From NCBI RefSeq assembly GCF_029960115.1, contig NZ_JASCOZ010000027.1, positions 1 through 37,947 of the forward strand: a stretch of 37,947 nucleotides of DNA, in the 5' to 3' direction. This stretch comes from Stenotrophomonas sp. PS02289 (GTDB taxonomy: Bacteria; Pseudomonadota; Gammaproteobacteria; Xanthomonadales; Xanthomonadaceae). Under the pieces are notes generated by a model, which saw nothing but the letters and a program-made list of their open reading frames with translations, made no database searches and had not been told where the DNA came from. This document shows positions 26,219 to 34,992 of this stretch, in pieces (position 1 is the first letter of the stretch; the number at the start of each line of letters is the position of its first letter). The position numbers and the translations under genes are program-made.

Positions 26219-26303
26219 TAACTACAGAACCAGGGGGCGATTCACACAGCTTTTCACTCGATATAAGCGGGGCCTGACGCCGAAGCGGCAGGCCCTAAGC
26301 TCA

Positions 26304-27047
26304 TTAGAATTCCTGCACCGTTGGGCGCAGAACGATCTCGTTAATATCCACTTCAGCAGGCTGCTCAATTGCGAAGGCGATAGCCCGAGCGACGGATTGA
26401 GCGGGAATTGCATGCTTGTAGAAGTCCACCACGAAATCGCGGCTCTGTTGGTGGGTGCTGCCGAATTTCAACTCGGAGTCCACAGCACCCGGTTCGATAG
26501 TCGTGGTGCGAATGCTGCCACCGACTTCGTGACGCAGTCCTTCGGAAATGGCCCGTACAGCAAACTTGGTGCCGCTGTACACCGTGCCGCCAGGGCTGAA
26601 TACCTTCAGGCCTGCAACCGATGCGATGTTGATGAAGTGGCCACTGTTTTGTTTCTGGAAGACCGGCAATGCAGCCGCGACTCCGTACAGCAGCCCCTTG
26701 ATGTTGATGTCGATCATGCGATCCCACTCGTCAGTGCGAGCATCACTGAGCGGTGCAATCGCCATCAGCCCGGCATTGTTGACCAGTACATCAATGCGCC
26801 CGTAGGTGTCCACGGTACCTTGAATGAGCGCTTTGACTTCTTCCTGAGAGGTGACATCGGTCTGATACGCGATTGCCTGACCACCTGCATTGGTCAGCTC
26901 AGTCACCAATGCGTCGAGTTTATCTTTGCGGCGTGCGGCCAGCACTACGCGCGCGCCAAGCGCAGCAAGGTGGCGTGCAGTCGCTTCACCCAAGCCACTG
27001 CTGGCGCCGGTGATAACGACAACTTTTCCAGAAATGTTATTGCTCAT
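26304..27047 (-). CDS. short-chain dehydrogenase/reductase (SDR)
   Basis: 247 residues from ATG 27047, chosen because GAGG lies 8 bases upstream; an upstream in-frame ATG at 27083 adds an unusual tail. Classical SDR: TGASSGLG cofactor loop, VNNAG, catalytic serine in NIASVAG and YSGTK (Y-x3-K). NADP preference is suggested by AARRKDK after beta2. The substrate is unknown. Upstream lies a gene start interrupted by an IS30 remnant. Confidence 0.9.
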   Translation of the reverse strand: MSNNISGKVVVITGASSGLGEATARHLAALGARVVLAARRKDKLDALVTELTNAGGQAIAYQTDVTSQEEVKALIQGTVDTYGRIDVLVNNAGLMAIAPLSDARTDEWDRMIDINIKGLLYGVAAALPVFQKQNSGHFINIASVAGLKVFSPGGTVYSGTKFAVRAISEGLRHEVGGSIRTTTIEPGAVDSELKFGSTHQQSRDFVVDFYKHAIPAQSVARAIAFAIEQPAEVDINEIVLRPTVQEF

Positions 27048-27179
27048 GTTGAGAACCTCATCGGCGGGTTTGTATTTCGCCATGGCTGATTAACCTGGCA
27101 GTGAACAAATCTTAGCCCCATGATTGATCTCAATAAATGGAAATTATTGGATTAAGCTATTCCTGAATATGGAACAAAT

Positions 27180-27198
27180 AGGAGGGCAACATGCTTAA
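27180..27198 (+). pseudogene. decapitated gene start (ribosome site, ATG and a few codons)
   Basis: A strong Shine-Dalgarno (AGGAGGG, 27180-27186) is followed at proper spacing by ATG 27191 and the codons MLN, after which the IS30-like sequence begins. It sits divergently from the SDR gene, the place where a LysR regulator would be expected. Only the start survives, so identity is inference. Confidence 0.4.
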
Positions 27199-27846
27199 CC
27201 GCTCAAAGCCGGCAAGGTGAGCCACACGACGGTCTACCGGTATGCACGCGAGCTCGGCTTGCACTCGCACTTGCGGCAACCGAAGCGGCGTCGCGGTTAC
27301 GGCCAGCGCCGCACGGGCCGCTTCGCCGACCGCAAGCCGATTCAGGCTCGACCGCCTGAAGTCGCCGAGCGAAGCCGCATTGGCGACTGGGAAGGCGACT
27401 CGGTGCGTCCCGCACGCGGCACGGGCGCGGTGATCACATTGGTCGAGCGGCGAAGCGGCTTCGTGCGCCTGACCTGGAGTCCGGACGGCACCGCCGATGC
27501 CGTCTCGCAAGCCATCGAGTGCCGCATGGATCGGCTGGCCGACTACATCCACACCATCACCTTCGATCGAGGCGGCGAGTTCGCCGAGGACCGCAGGCTG
27601 GAGAGATCACTCAAGGCTGCGATCTACTTCGCCGATCCGCACAGCCCGTGGCAACGCGGCTGCAACGAGAACCTCAACGGCCTGCTGCCACAGTATTTCC
27701 CGCGCAGCCGCGACTTCTCGACCATCACCATGGAAGAGCTACAAGCCGCCGAGGATCGTCTCAACGACAGGCCCAGAAAGAGGCTCGGCTACCTAACCCC
27801 AAGCGAGGTATTCTTCAACCCCAACCACATTGCACTTCAACGTTGA
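27199..27846 (+). pseudogene. IS30-family transposase, 5' truncated
   Basis: The frame is open from 27199 and runs to the natural stop; any start codon (GTG 27217) is internal. VSHTTVYRYARELG begins the conserved part. The DDE core follows: DWEGDSV, ITFDRGGEF and HSPWQRGCNENLNGLLPQYFP. The C-terminal RPRKRLGYLTPSEVF is typical. The ~130-residue N-terminal DNA-binding region and the left inverted repeat are missing. About 30 bp of likely right-end sequence remains after the stop (GTTGAATTCGCC onward). Confidence 0.87.
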
Positions 27847-27942
27847 ATTCGCCGGGGGATTACCATTCAACCGGAGGGGTGAGCCACCGAGCCTCAGTGC
27901 CCCGCTTTTCAAGGTGTGTGCCCTACAGAGTCTTGCGACGCG

Positions 27943-28848
27943 TCAGGGCAAAGCTGGCAACGATCCAACGGCGACCAGCATTTCATCAAATACCGCTCGA
28001 ACCCTTCCCGGAATTGGGCCACGCTGAGGCCGATAGACGTACAACCCCCATGCCGGAGGTTCTTCGTTCTCCAGCACTTGCACGAGCTTCCCGCTGGCAA
28101 TGTAGGGGGCGGCCATGTAGTCCGCCAGTTGCGCGAACGCGATCCCGGCCAGCGCCGCTCCCATTTCCATGTCGGCATTGTCGGCGACGAGAGTGGGTGC
28201 GGTAGGTGTCCACTGGCGTCCCGCCTTGAAGTGCCAAGGCCAGGGACGGCCGGTATTGATATCCAAGGCCACGGTAACTGGCAGGCTGCTTAGCGCATCG
28301 ATTTTTGCAGGTACGCCCACTTTCTTGATCAGGCGCGGAGCGGCAACGATGGGGAGTCGCATGTCGGCGGCCTTGCGTGCGACGAAGCGGCTATCGCGCA
28401 TGAATCCGACCCTGATCCCGACGTCAATCCCTTCGTCAACCGTATTGCTGATGCGATCGGACAGGCGCACATCCAGCGTGATGCCCGGATGACGCTCGGC
28501 CACGCGCTCCAGTGCCGGTAGCACCGCTCTGGTGCCCAGGCTGTGCGGTGCGGTGATGCGAACCGTACCGGACAGAGAGGCCTGCTGGTCGGAGCCAGGC
28601 GTTCGCCACAGATCCTCGAACTGCTCCAATGCGGGGCGCACTCGGTCTAGCAGCCCTTCGCCGAAGGCGGTGATGCGCACCTGGCGCGTGCTTCGATGAA
28701 ACAACACCTCGCCGTAGTGTTGCTCCAGTTGCTGGATGGCACGGGTTACACCTTGCGGAGAAGTCCCCAGCCGGGCGGCCGCATCGCGAAAACTGCTGCT
28801 TTCGGCCGCGACCCGAAAGATACGCAGTAGTTCCATTTCCTTGTTCAT
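27943..28848 (-). CDS. LysR-family transcriptional regulator
   Basis: 301 residues. The N-terminal winged helix (LLRIFRVAAESSSFRDAAARLGTSPQGVTRAIQQLEQHYGEVLFHRSTRQVRIT) is followed by a type-2 periplasmic-binding-like effector domain from about residue 92. It is divergent from the NTF2/GNAT/nitrilase operon with 154 bp between starts. The AT-rich gap contains ATTGTT (28884-28889) and AACAAT (28915-28920), so it most likely controls that operon. The inducer is unknown. Confidence 0.9.
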   Translation of the reverse strand: MNKEMELLRIFRVAAESSSFRDAAARLGTSPQGVTRAIQQLEQHYGEVLFHRSTRQVRITAFGEGLLDRVRPALEQFEDLWRTPGSDQQASLSGTVRITAPHSLGTRAVLPALERVAERHPGITLDVRLSDRISNTVDEGIDVGIRVGFMRDSRFVARKAADMRLPIVAAPRLIKKVGVPAKIDALSSLPVTVALDINTGRPWPWHFKAGRQWTPTAPTLVADNADMEMGAALAGIAFAQLADYMAAPYIASGKLVQVLENEEPPAWGLYVYRPQRGPIPGRVRAVFDEMLVAVGSLPALP

Positions 28849-28883
28849 GACGCACGCCTCATGGCCGGTTCTGCTGCTCGTTG

Positions 28884-28920
28884 ATTGTTCCAGATTGTGA
28901 AATTATAAAATCGAAACAAT
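28884..28920. promoter_or_regulatory. candidate LysR binding region
   Basis: Inverted repeat ATTGTT-N25-AACAAT in a strikingly AT-rich tract between the divergent LysR gene and the NTF2-like gene. Role inferred from position. Confidence 0.4.
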
Positions 28921-29002
28921 TCCATATACAAGCGGGGAGCGGTTGCCCAGACTAACAGCACCCCGGAATGCTCCGCTCCGAACAACCCAATAAGGAACGC
29001 GA

Positions 29003-29410
29003 ATGAACGCTGCCACTCTCATCACTGCCTACTACGACGCCTTCAACCGCGGCGACCGCGAGGCCATGCTGTCCATGTTGACCGATGACGTCGCGCACGA
29101 CTTGAACCAGGGCGCTCGTGAGGTCGGTCGCGAAGCCTTCCGCGCCTTCCTGCAGCGCATGGACCGCTGCTATGGCGAGCAACTGCGCGGGATCGTGGTG
29201 ATGGTCAGCGCCGACGGCCTGCGCGCAGGCGCGGAGTACGTGGTGCATGGCGAATACAAAGTGACGGACGACGGGCTGCCGGAAGCCAAGGGCCAGCGTT
29301 ACGTGCTGCCGGGTGGCGCGTTCTTCGACATCCGCGATGGCAAGATCGCTCGTGTCACCAACTACTACAACCTCGGCGACTGGATCGCACAGGTTGGAGG
29401 GGACGCCTGA
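29003..29410 (+). CDS. NTF2-like / ketosteroid-isomerase-related protein
   Basis: 135 residues, AAGGA before the ATG. It starts AATLITAYYDAFNRGDREAMLSMLTDDVAHDLNQG and ends FFDIRDGKIARVTNYYNLGDW, the typical cone-shaped NTF2/SnoaL-like fold, as in the ketosteroid isomerase-related family. Catalysis cannot be read from the sequence; members are small-molecule-binding or isomerase/hydrolase proteins. It is the first gene of a three-gene operon, and the GNAT gene starts 1 base after its stop. Confidence 0.85.
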   Translation: MNAATLITAYYDAFNRGDREAMLSMLTDDVAHDLNQGAREVGREAFRAFLQRMDRCYGEQLRGIVVMVSADGLRAGAEYVVHGEYKVTDDGLPEAKGQRYVLPGGAFFDIRDGKIARVTNYYNLGDWIAQVGGDA

Positions 29411-29411
29411 G

Positions 29412-30020
29412 ATGACCAGCGACGTGCAGGTGCTGGTTCGTCGTGGTCCGGACATTGCCGAATGGTTCGATGCCGTGGCAGGCCTGCGGGCGAGCGTCTT
29501 CCGCAGCTTTCCTTACCTGTACGAGGGCGACACCGAATACGAGAAGCACTACCTCGCTATGTACGCCCGTTCGGCAGACAGCCTGCTGGTACTCGCGCTC
29601 GCTGATGACGTGGTCGTGGGTGCGTCCACGGGATTGCCGCTCGGCGATGCGGAGCCGGCCTTCCACGTGCCGTTCGCCGATCGAGGAATCCCGATGGAGA
29701 CAGTGTTTTACTGCGGCGAATCAGTCCTGCTTCCGGCCTTCCGGGGCCTTGGCCTGGGCCATCGCTTCTTTGACGAACGCGAAGCGCATGCCCGTTCGTT
29801 GGGGGGCATGCAGTGGACATCGTTCGCGTCGGTGGATCGAGCAGACGACGATCCCCGGCGTCCTTCCAACTACCGCAGTAATGATCCCTTCTGGACCCGT
29901 CGTGGCTACGTGCGGCAGTCGGACATGAAGGTTACGCTGCCCTGGAAACAGGTGGGTGAGCCGAGCGAAACCGAGCAGACGCTCACGATGTGGCTGCGCC
30001 CCCTGGAGAACGCGAAATGA
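29412..30020 (+). CDS. GNAT-family N-acetyltransferase
   Basis: 202 residues from ATG 29412. The acetyl-CoA binding motif A is ESVLLPAFRGLGLGHRFFDEREAHA, preceded by beta-strand DVVVGASTGLPL. The substrate is unknown. Its stop overlaps the start of the nitrilase gene (ATGA, 30017-30020), so the pair is translationally coupled. This suggests an acylated or amide intermediate handled by both enzymes (inference). Confidence 0.87.
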   Translation: MTSDVQVLVRRGPDIAEWFDAVAGLRASVFRSFPYLYEGDTEYEKHYLAMYARSADSLLVLALADDVVVGASTGLPLGDAEPAFHVPFADRGIPMETVFYCGESVLLPAFRGLGLGHRFFDEREAHARSLGGMQWTSFASVDRADDDPRRPSNYRSNDPFWTRRGYVRQSDMKVTLPWKQVGEPSETEQTLTMWLRPLENAK

Positions 30021-30907
30021 AAGTAGCAGTTGCGAAATACGCCGTGGGTCAGCCCACGGACTTCGAGGCATTCGCAGCGCGGCAGCGGCAGGTTCTGGAG
30101 GAGGCGAGCCGTGCCGGAGCGGAACTGGCCGTGTTGCCCGAATATCTGTCCCTCGAACTGGCTGCGATGTTCGAGCCTGGCATCCGCCAGGATCTCAACG
30201 CCTCGCTGGCCGCGCTGCAGGCCTTGCAGCCTGCGTGGCTGGACCTGTACACCGACCTGGCGCGCGAGCTGCGCATGACCATTCAGGCTGGTACGTTCTT
30301 GACCCGGGTTGGACCGGATCGCTATCGCAACCGCGCGTGGTGGTTTGCGCCGGACGGCACGCGTGATTACCAGGACAAATTGCAGTTGACGGGGTTCGAG
30401 AAAGACACTGGCGTCATCGAGGGGGGCGACGAACTCAAGGTGTTCGACCTGAATGGCGTGCGTGCCGGCATCGCTGTTTGCTACGACAGTGAGTTTCCAT
30501 TGCCCGTGCGAGCCCAGCGAGAGGCGGGTGCACGCCTGCTGTTGGTCCCGAGCTGTACGGACACGAGGGCAGGTGCAACCCGGGTTCGTGTGGGCTGCAT
30601 GGCGCGGGCACTGGAGAACCGGATGTTCGTCGCACAGGCCGTGACGACGGGAGCCGCTGACTGGAGTCCGGCGCTGGACACGAACACTGGCGAGGCCACG
30701 ATCTATGCACCCATGGATCGTGGATTCCCCGAGGACGGCATTCTCGCGACTACTTGCGGCACGCAGACATGGGCGATCAGTGATCTTGACGTTGAGGCAC
30801 TGGAACGAAACCAAGAACAGGCCCAGGTTGCGGTCGATCGTGACTGGGACGGACAGATGTTGCCTGCACTGCGGAAAGCTCGCCACTCGGGTCATCAGGT
30901 CGCCTAG
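30017..30907 (+). CDS. nitrilase-superfamily carbon-nitrogen hydrolase
   Basis: 296 residues from ATG 30017. The catalytic triad is visible: Glu42 (LPEYLS), Lys121 (YQDKLQL) and Cys155 (AVCYDSEFP). VPSCTDTRAGATRVRVGCMARALENRMFVAQA is typical of the amidase/carbamoylase branches. The substrate is unknown. The last few codons run straight into a truncated frmR remnant, so the natural C-terminus or its terminator may have been altered by the junction. Confidence 0.88.
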   Translation: MKVAVAKYAVGQPTDFEAFAARQRQVLEEASRAGAELAVLPEYLSLELAAMFEPGIRQDLNASLAALQALQPAWLDLYTDLARELRMTIQAGTFLTRVGPDRYRNRAWWFAPDGTRDYQDKLQLTGFEKDTGVIEGGDELKVFDLNGVRAGIAVCYDSEFPLPVRAQREAGARLLLVPSCTDTRAGATRVRVGCMARALENRMFVAQAVTTGAADWSPALDTNTGEATIYAPMDRGFPEDGILATTCGTQTWAISDLDVEALERNQEQAQVAVDRDWDGQMLPALRKARHSGHQVA

Positions 30908-31116
30908 CGACTCTTGAGCAAGCGCTTGATGCAGGTGCGCAATGCCCTGCAGCCGCTCAGCAGCTTGCGGCCGTTCGTGGAGCAGTCAACGGATGGATGG
31001 AAACCGTTCTGGAGAGCTATCTGCGGGAAGAATTTCCCAGTAGCGAAATCAGGAGCGATTCGCAGAACAAGTCCATTGACGAGACCATCTCTATCGTCCG
31101 CTCCTCTCTGCGATAG
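30901..31116 (+). pseudogene. frmR: FrmR/RcnR-family formaldehyde sensor, N-terminus missing
   Basis: A 71-codon frame ends at TAG 31114-31116. It translates as RLATLEQALDAGAQCPAAAQ, then QLAAVRGAVNGWMETVLESY and LREEFPSS, ending SIDETISIVRSSLR, the central and C-terminal helices of FrmR with its conserved Cys (GAQC). The first ~20 residues, with the N-terminal Pro and the start, are absent. The frame extends back to a stop at 30841-30843 without a usable start codon, through DNA that codes for the nitrilase tail. It sits where frmR normally precedes frmA, so frmA has probably lost its repressor. Confidence 0.82.
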
Positions 31117-31139
31117 AGGCACCAGGGTGCCCTCGATGA

Positions 31140-32285
<1,146 letters not shown>

Positions 32286-32328
32286 TCACCCACTATCCAT
32301 TCAACATCAGCCACCAAGGAAATCAACC

Positions 32329-32727
32329 ATGTCCAATCCTGTCATTTCCGGCGACGGCATCTTCTCGCACGTCTTCGTCGGCGCCGCCGACCTCCAGGAG
32401 TCGACCGCGTTCTATGACGCCGCTCTGGGTGCTCTCGGCATCAAGAACCTCGGTCCTTTCGGCAACGGATGGGTGCTTTTCGGTCGCGAAAAGCCGGCTT
32501 TCATCATCGCCCGTCCGGGCAATGGTGAAGCGTCTTCCAGCAACGGCGTGACGGTCGGCTTTGCGGCCGCCACTCCCGCCGAAGTGGACGCCTTCCACGC
32601 CGCCGGCCTTGCCGCAGGCGGTACCGACGAGGGCCAGCCCGGCCCGCGTGGCCACCTGCCGGGTGCCTATGCGGCCTACCTGCGTGATCCGGCGGGCAAC
32701 AAGGTCTGCGCGTACACCTTCGTCTGA
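32329..32727 (+). CDS. VOC-superfamily (glyoxalase/bleomycin-resistance-like) protein
   Basis: 132 residues starting 43 bp after frmA. SHVFVGAADLQESTAFYDAALGALGI opens the first beta-alpha-beta-beta-beta unit, and HLPGAYAAYLRDPAGNKVCAYTF closes the second. Possible metal ligands are His (SHVF) and Glu/His in the second unit. A VOC gene commonly follows frmA in related bacteria. Its role is unproven, though glutathione-aldehyde handling is plausible. Confidence 0.87.
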   Translation: MSNPVISGDGIFSHVFVGAADLQESTAFYDAALGALGIKNLGPFGNGWVLFGREKPAFIIARPGNGEASSSNGVTVGFAAATPAEVDAFHAAGLAAGGTDEGQPGPRGHLPGAYAAYLRDPAGNKVCAYTFV

Positions 32728-32800
32728 AAGCCCGGAAGCTGAGGGCGTTCTGAAAAGGCCAGCACAAGCCTCTAGACGGCCAGCCTATTGGACGGACCGT

Positions 32801-32818
32801 GTAGAGCGGTGCCCGCTC
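32801..32818. repeat. possible GTAG-type (SMAG-like) small hairpin
   Basis: GTAGAGCGGTGCCCGCTC: a GTAG start followed by a 6-bp stem GAGCGG / CCGCTC with a TGC loop. Stenotrophomonas SMAG elements also begin with GTAG and form a short stem-loop. The sequence is shorter and diverged, so the assignment is tentative. Confidence 0.3.
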
Positions 32819-32827
32819 ATGAAGATG

Positions 32828-32862
32828 GCCCGCAGCCATGTGCCAAACGCATGGCTGCGGGC
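32828..32862 (+). terminator. intrinsic terminator of the frmA-VOC operon
   Basis: Perfect 13-bp stem GCCCGCAGCCATG / CATGGCTGCGGGC with a 9-nt loop, about 100 bp after the VOC stop. A T-rich stretch (ATTTGCTTTG, then GTTTTTTC) follows. Confidence 0.75.
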
Positions 32863-32908
32863 ATTTGCTTTGAAGCGTGTTTTTTCACCAAGAAGAAATG
32901 AGGTCGTT

Positions 32909-33436
32909 GTGAAAGAGCCGGCCAACATCAATACGACGACCGTACACCCCACTGCGACCGCCACCGTGTACGGTATGCCGGCCTATACCGATCGTGCTGC
33001 CGCCGCGGGTGAAGTGCACGCGCGCCCGCATCTGTTGATTCAGGCCCCCCGCGGCATATTGCAGCTCGCTTTCATGACCGAAGGCGACCAGGCCAGGGAT
33101 CAGATGGCGATGAGCGAGTTGTCCCATCGCTTCGGCGTTGCCGAACCCGACCATGCTACGCCGCTTCACGGCGTGACATGGGATGAAGGAGACCTGCACT
33201 GCGAAAAGCACACCGAGTTCTCGACGTATCTCTGGTGCGCTTCGCTGGATTCCGAGACGGGAGAGCCGTGCGGCGAAAATCCGTTCAAGCATGGATTTGT
33301 TCCTCCCGGCCCGGTCGTATCCGGCATCCGTTTGAGACTTCTTCCGTGGACGCAGGAAACGGAGAAGGAGGTCGATCGCTTCGATCCTGCCAGCCTGTGC
33401 TACTCGCTGGTGGAGAACGGCTCAGCGTCGCTTTGA
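32909..33436 (+). pseudogene. DUF3422 family protein, N-terminal ~40% only
   Basis: 175 residues from GTG 32909 (GAGG 7 bases upstream). GEVHARPHLLIQAPRGILQLAFMTEGD and CEKHTEFSTYLWC are the N-terminal hallmarks of DUF3422 membrane proteins, normally about 430 residues. The reading breaks at SLVENGSASL, where the family continues with a DFR...DGF segment and two C-terminal membrane helices. Here it hits TGA at 33434-33436. The following DNA in another frame (to 33543) has no family similarity that I can recognise, so the gene is cut by a rearrangement. Confidence 0.75.
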
Positions 33437-33585
33437 GCTGGGTATGGAACCACAGCATCGGCTACCGCGGCTCTCGCATCATCATGCATGCGATTGCCGA
33501 CAAAGAGCCCACGGCGTTGGACAAATCCGGCTCCCTGGATTGAGGTGCCAACGTTATCGGAACGTCAACTATCACAAATGCCAGG

Positions 33586-34907
33586 GTGAGGAACTTGGCC
33601 GATCTATTCACGACAAAGCCCAAGCCTCCCTTGGCCGAACTCCTGCGGCCCAAGGCGCTGGATGAATTCGTTGGGCAACGGCACTTGCTCGGCCCCGGCA
33701 AGCCGCTGCGTCTCGCGTTCGAGGCGGGCAAGTTGCACTCGTTCATCCTCTGGGGGCCGCCAGGCGTGGGCAAGACCACCCTGGGGCGCCTGGCCGCCAG
33801 TGCGACCAACAGCCGATTCATCGCCATCTCGGCCGTGCTGGCCGGGGTGAAGGACATCCGGCAAGCCATCGACGAGGCCCAGGCTGAACTGGACAACCAT
33901 GGTCGATCGACGGTGCTTTTCGTCGATGAGATCCATCGCTTCAACAAGGCGCAGCAGGATGCCCTGCTGCCCCATGTCGAGTCCGGTCTCCTGACCCTGG
34001 TGGGGGGGACGACCGAGCATCCGGGGTTGGCGGTCAATTCCGCACTGCTCTCGCGCGCACAGGTCTATACCCTCGAACCGCTGTCCAGCGACGAACTGAA
34101 CCAGCTCTACGAACGCGCACTGCCGCATCTCCAGGGCGTCACGCTGGACGCGGACGCGCTTGACCTGCTCAAGGGCTTTGCCGATGGCGATGGCAGGCGC
34201 TTCCTCAATCTGCTTGAGCAGGTGACGAATGCGGCGTCGGGCGCTGGCAAGACCGTGGTCGATGGCGAGTTTGCCAGGCTGTCCACCAGTCCATCGCTGC
34301 GCAGGTTCGACAAGGGCGGTGACGAGTTCTACTGGCAGCTCTCAGCCTTCCACAAGTCGCTACGGGGCTCCGACCCCGATGCGGCCCTGTATTGGCTGGC
34401 CCGCATCCTCGACGGCAGCGGCGACGTAAGCCAGGTGACCCGCCGCATGGTGGTGATGGCCAGCGAAGACATCGGCAATGCCGACCCGCAGGCGCTGCAA
34501 CTGGCACTCAATGCCGCGCTGGCCTACGACAGGCTGGGCTCACCCGAAGGTGAGATACCGCTGGCCCAGGCGGTGACTTACCTCGCACTGACCCCCAAGT
34601 CGAATGCCGCCTATGCGGCCTGGGATCAGGCCAAGGCATTCGTCAAGCGCAGCGGTTCCCAGCCAGTGCCACTCCATCTTCGCAATGCGCCGACGAAGCT
34701 GATGAAGCAGATGGGCTATCGCGAAGGCTACCGCTACGCGCATGATGAGCCCAACGGCTATGCCGCTGGGCAAACCTATTTTCCCGAGGGCGTGGCGCGG
34801 CCGGGCTGGTACCAGCCAACGGACAGGGCGTCGAGCGAAGGCTGGGAGAAAGGCTTGCTTGGCTGCGCTCGCTCGATGACGCGACGCCGCCAAGCCCGGA
34901 CGCTTGA
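33586..34907 (+). CDS. rarA: replication-associated recombination protein RarA/MgsA (C-terminal frameshift)
   Basis: AAA+ ATPase of about 440 residues. Walker A is GPPGVGKTT (57-65), Walker B is VLFVDEIHRFNKAQQDALLPHVE, and GGTTEHP is sensor 1. The C-terminal RarA block NAPTKLMKQMGYREGYRYAHDEPNGY is present. RarA acts with DNA polymerase at stalled forks. The start GTG 33586 lacks a good ribosome site. After residue ~413 (GGG at 34826-34828) the frame shifts by one base. In the other frame the natural ending reads GVERRLGERLAWLRSLDD and ends at TGA 34905-34907. As written, the frame instead continues to 35841, fusing rarA to nhaA in frame. Confidence 0.85.
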
Positions 34908-34943
34908 CCGACATCCCCCCGAAATCGGCCCATTGCTACCTCA

Positions 34944-34992
34944 CGAACTACAGGATAAGAATATGCCAGACGCTTCTCTCGGTGAATCCTCT
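34944..34992 (+). repeat. duplicated gene-start sequence, copy A (nhaA start)
   Basis: Aligns without gaps to 36834-36882 (offset 1890, 41 of 49 positions identical). It includes about 19 bases before the ATG and the first 10 codons (MPDASLGESS against MPNNSFGESS). GGTGAATCCTCT is fully conserved. Confidence 0.8.

Noticed and set aside
27084..27198. Left inverted repeat of the IS30 element
   Set aside because: No match to the reverse complement of the right-end sequence (around 27847-27880) was visible, so the element was called truncated instead.
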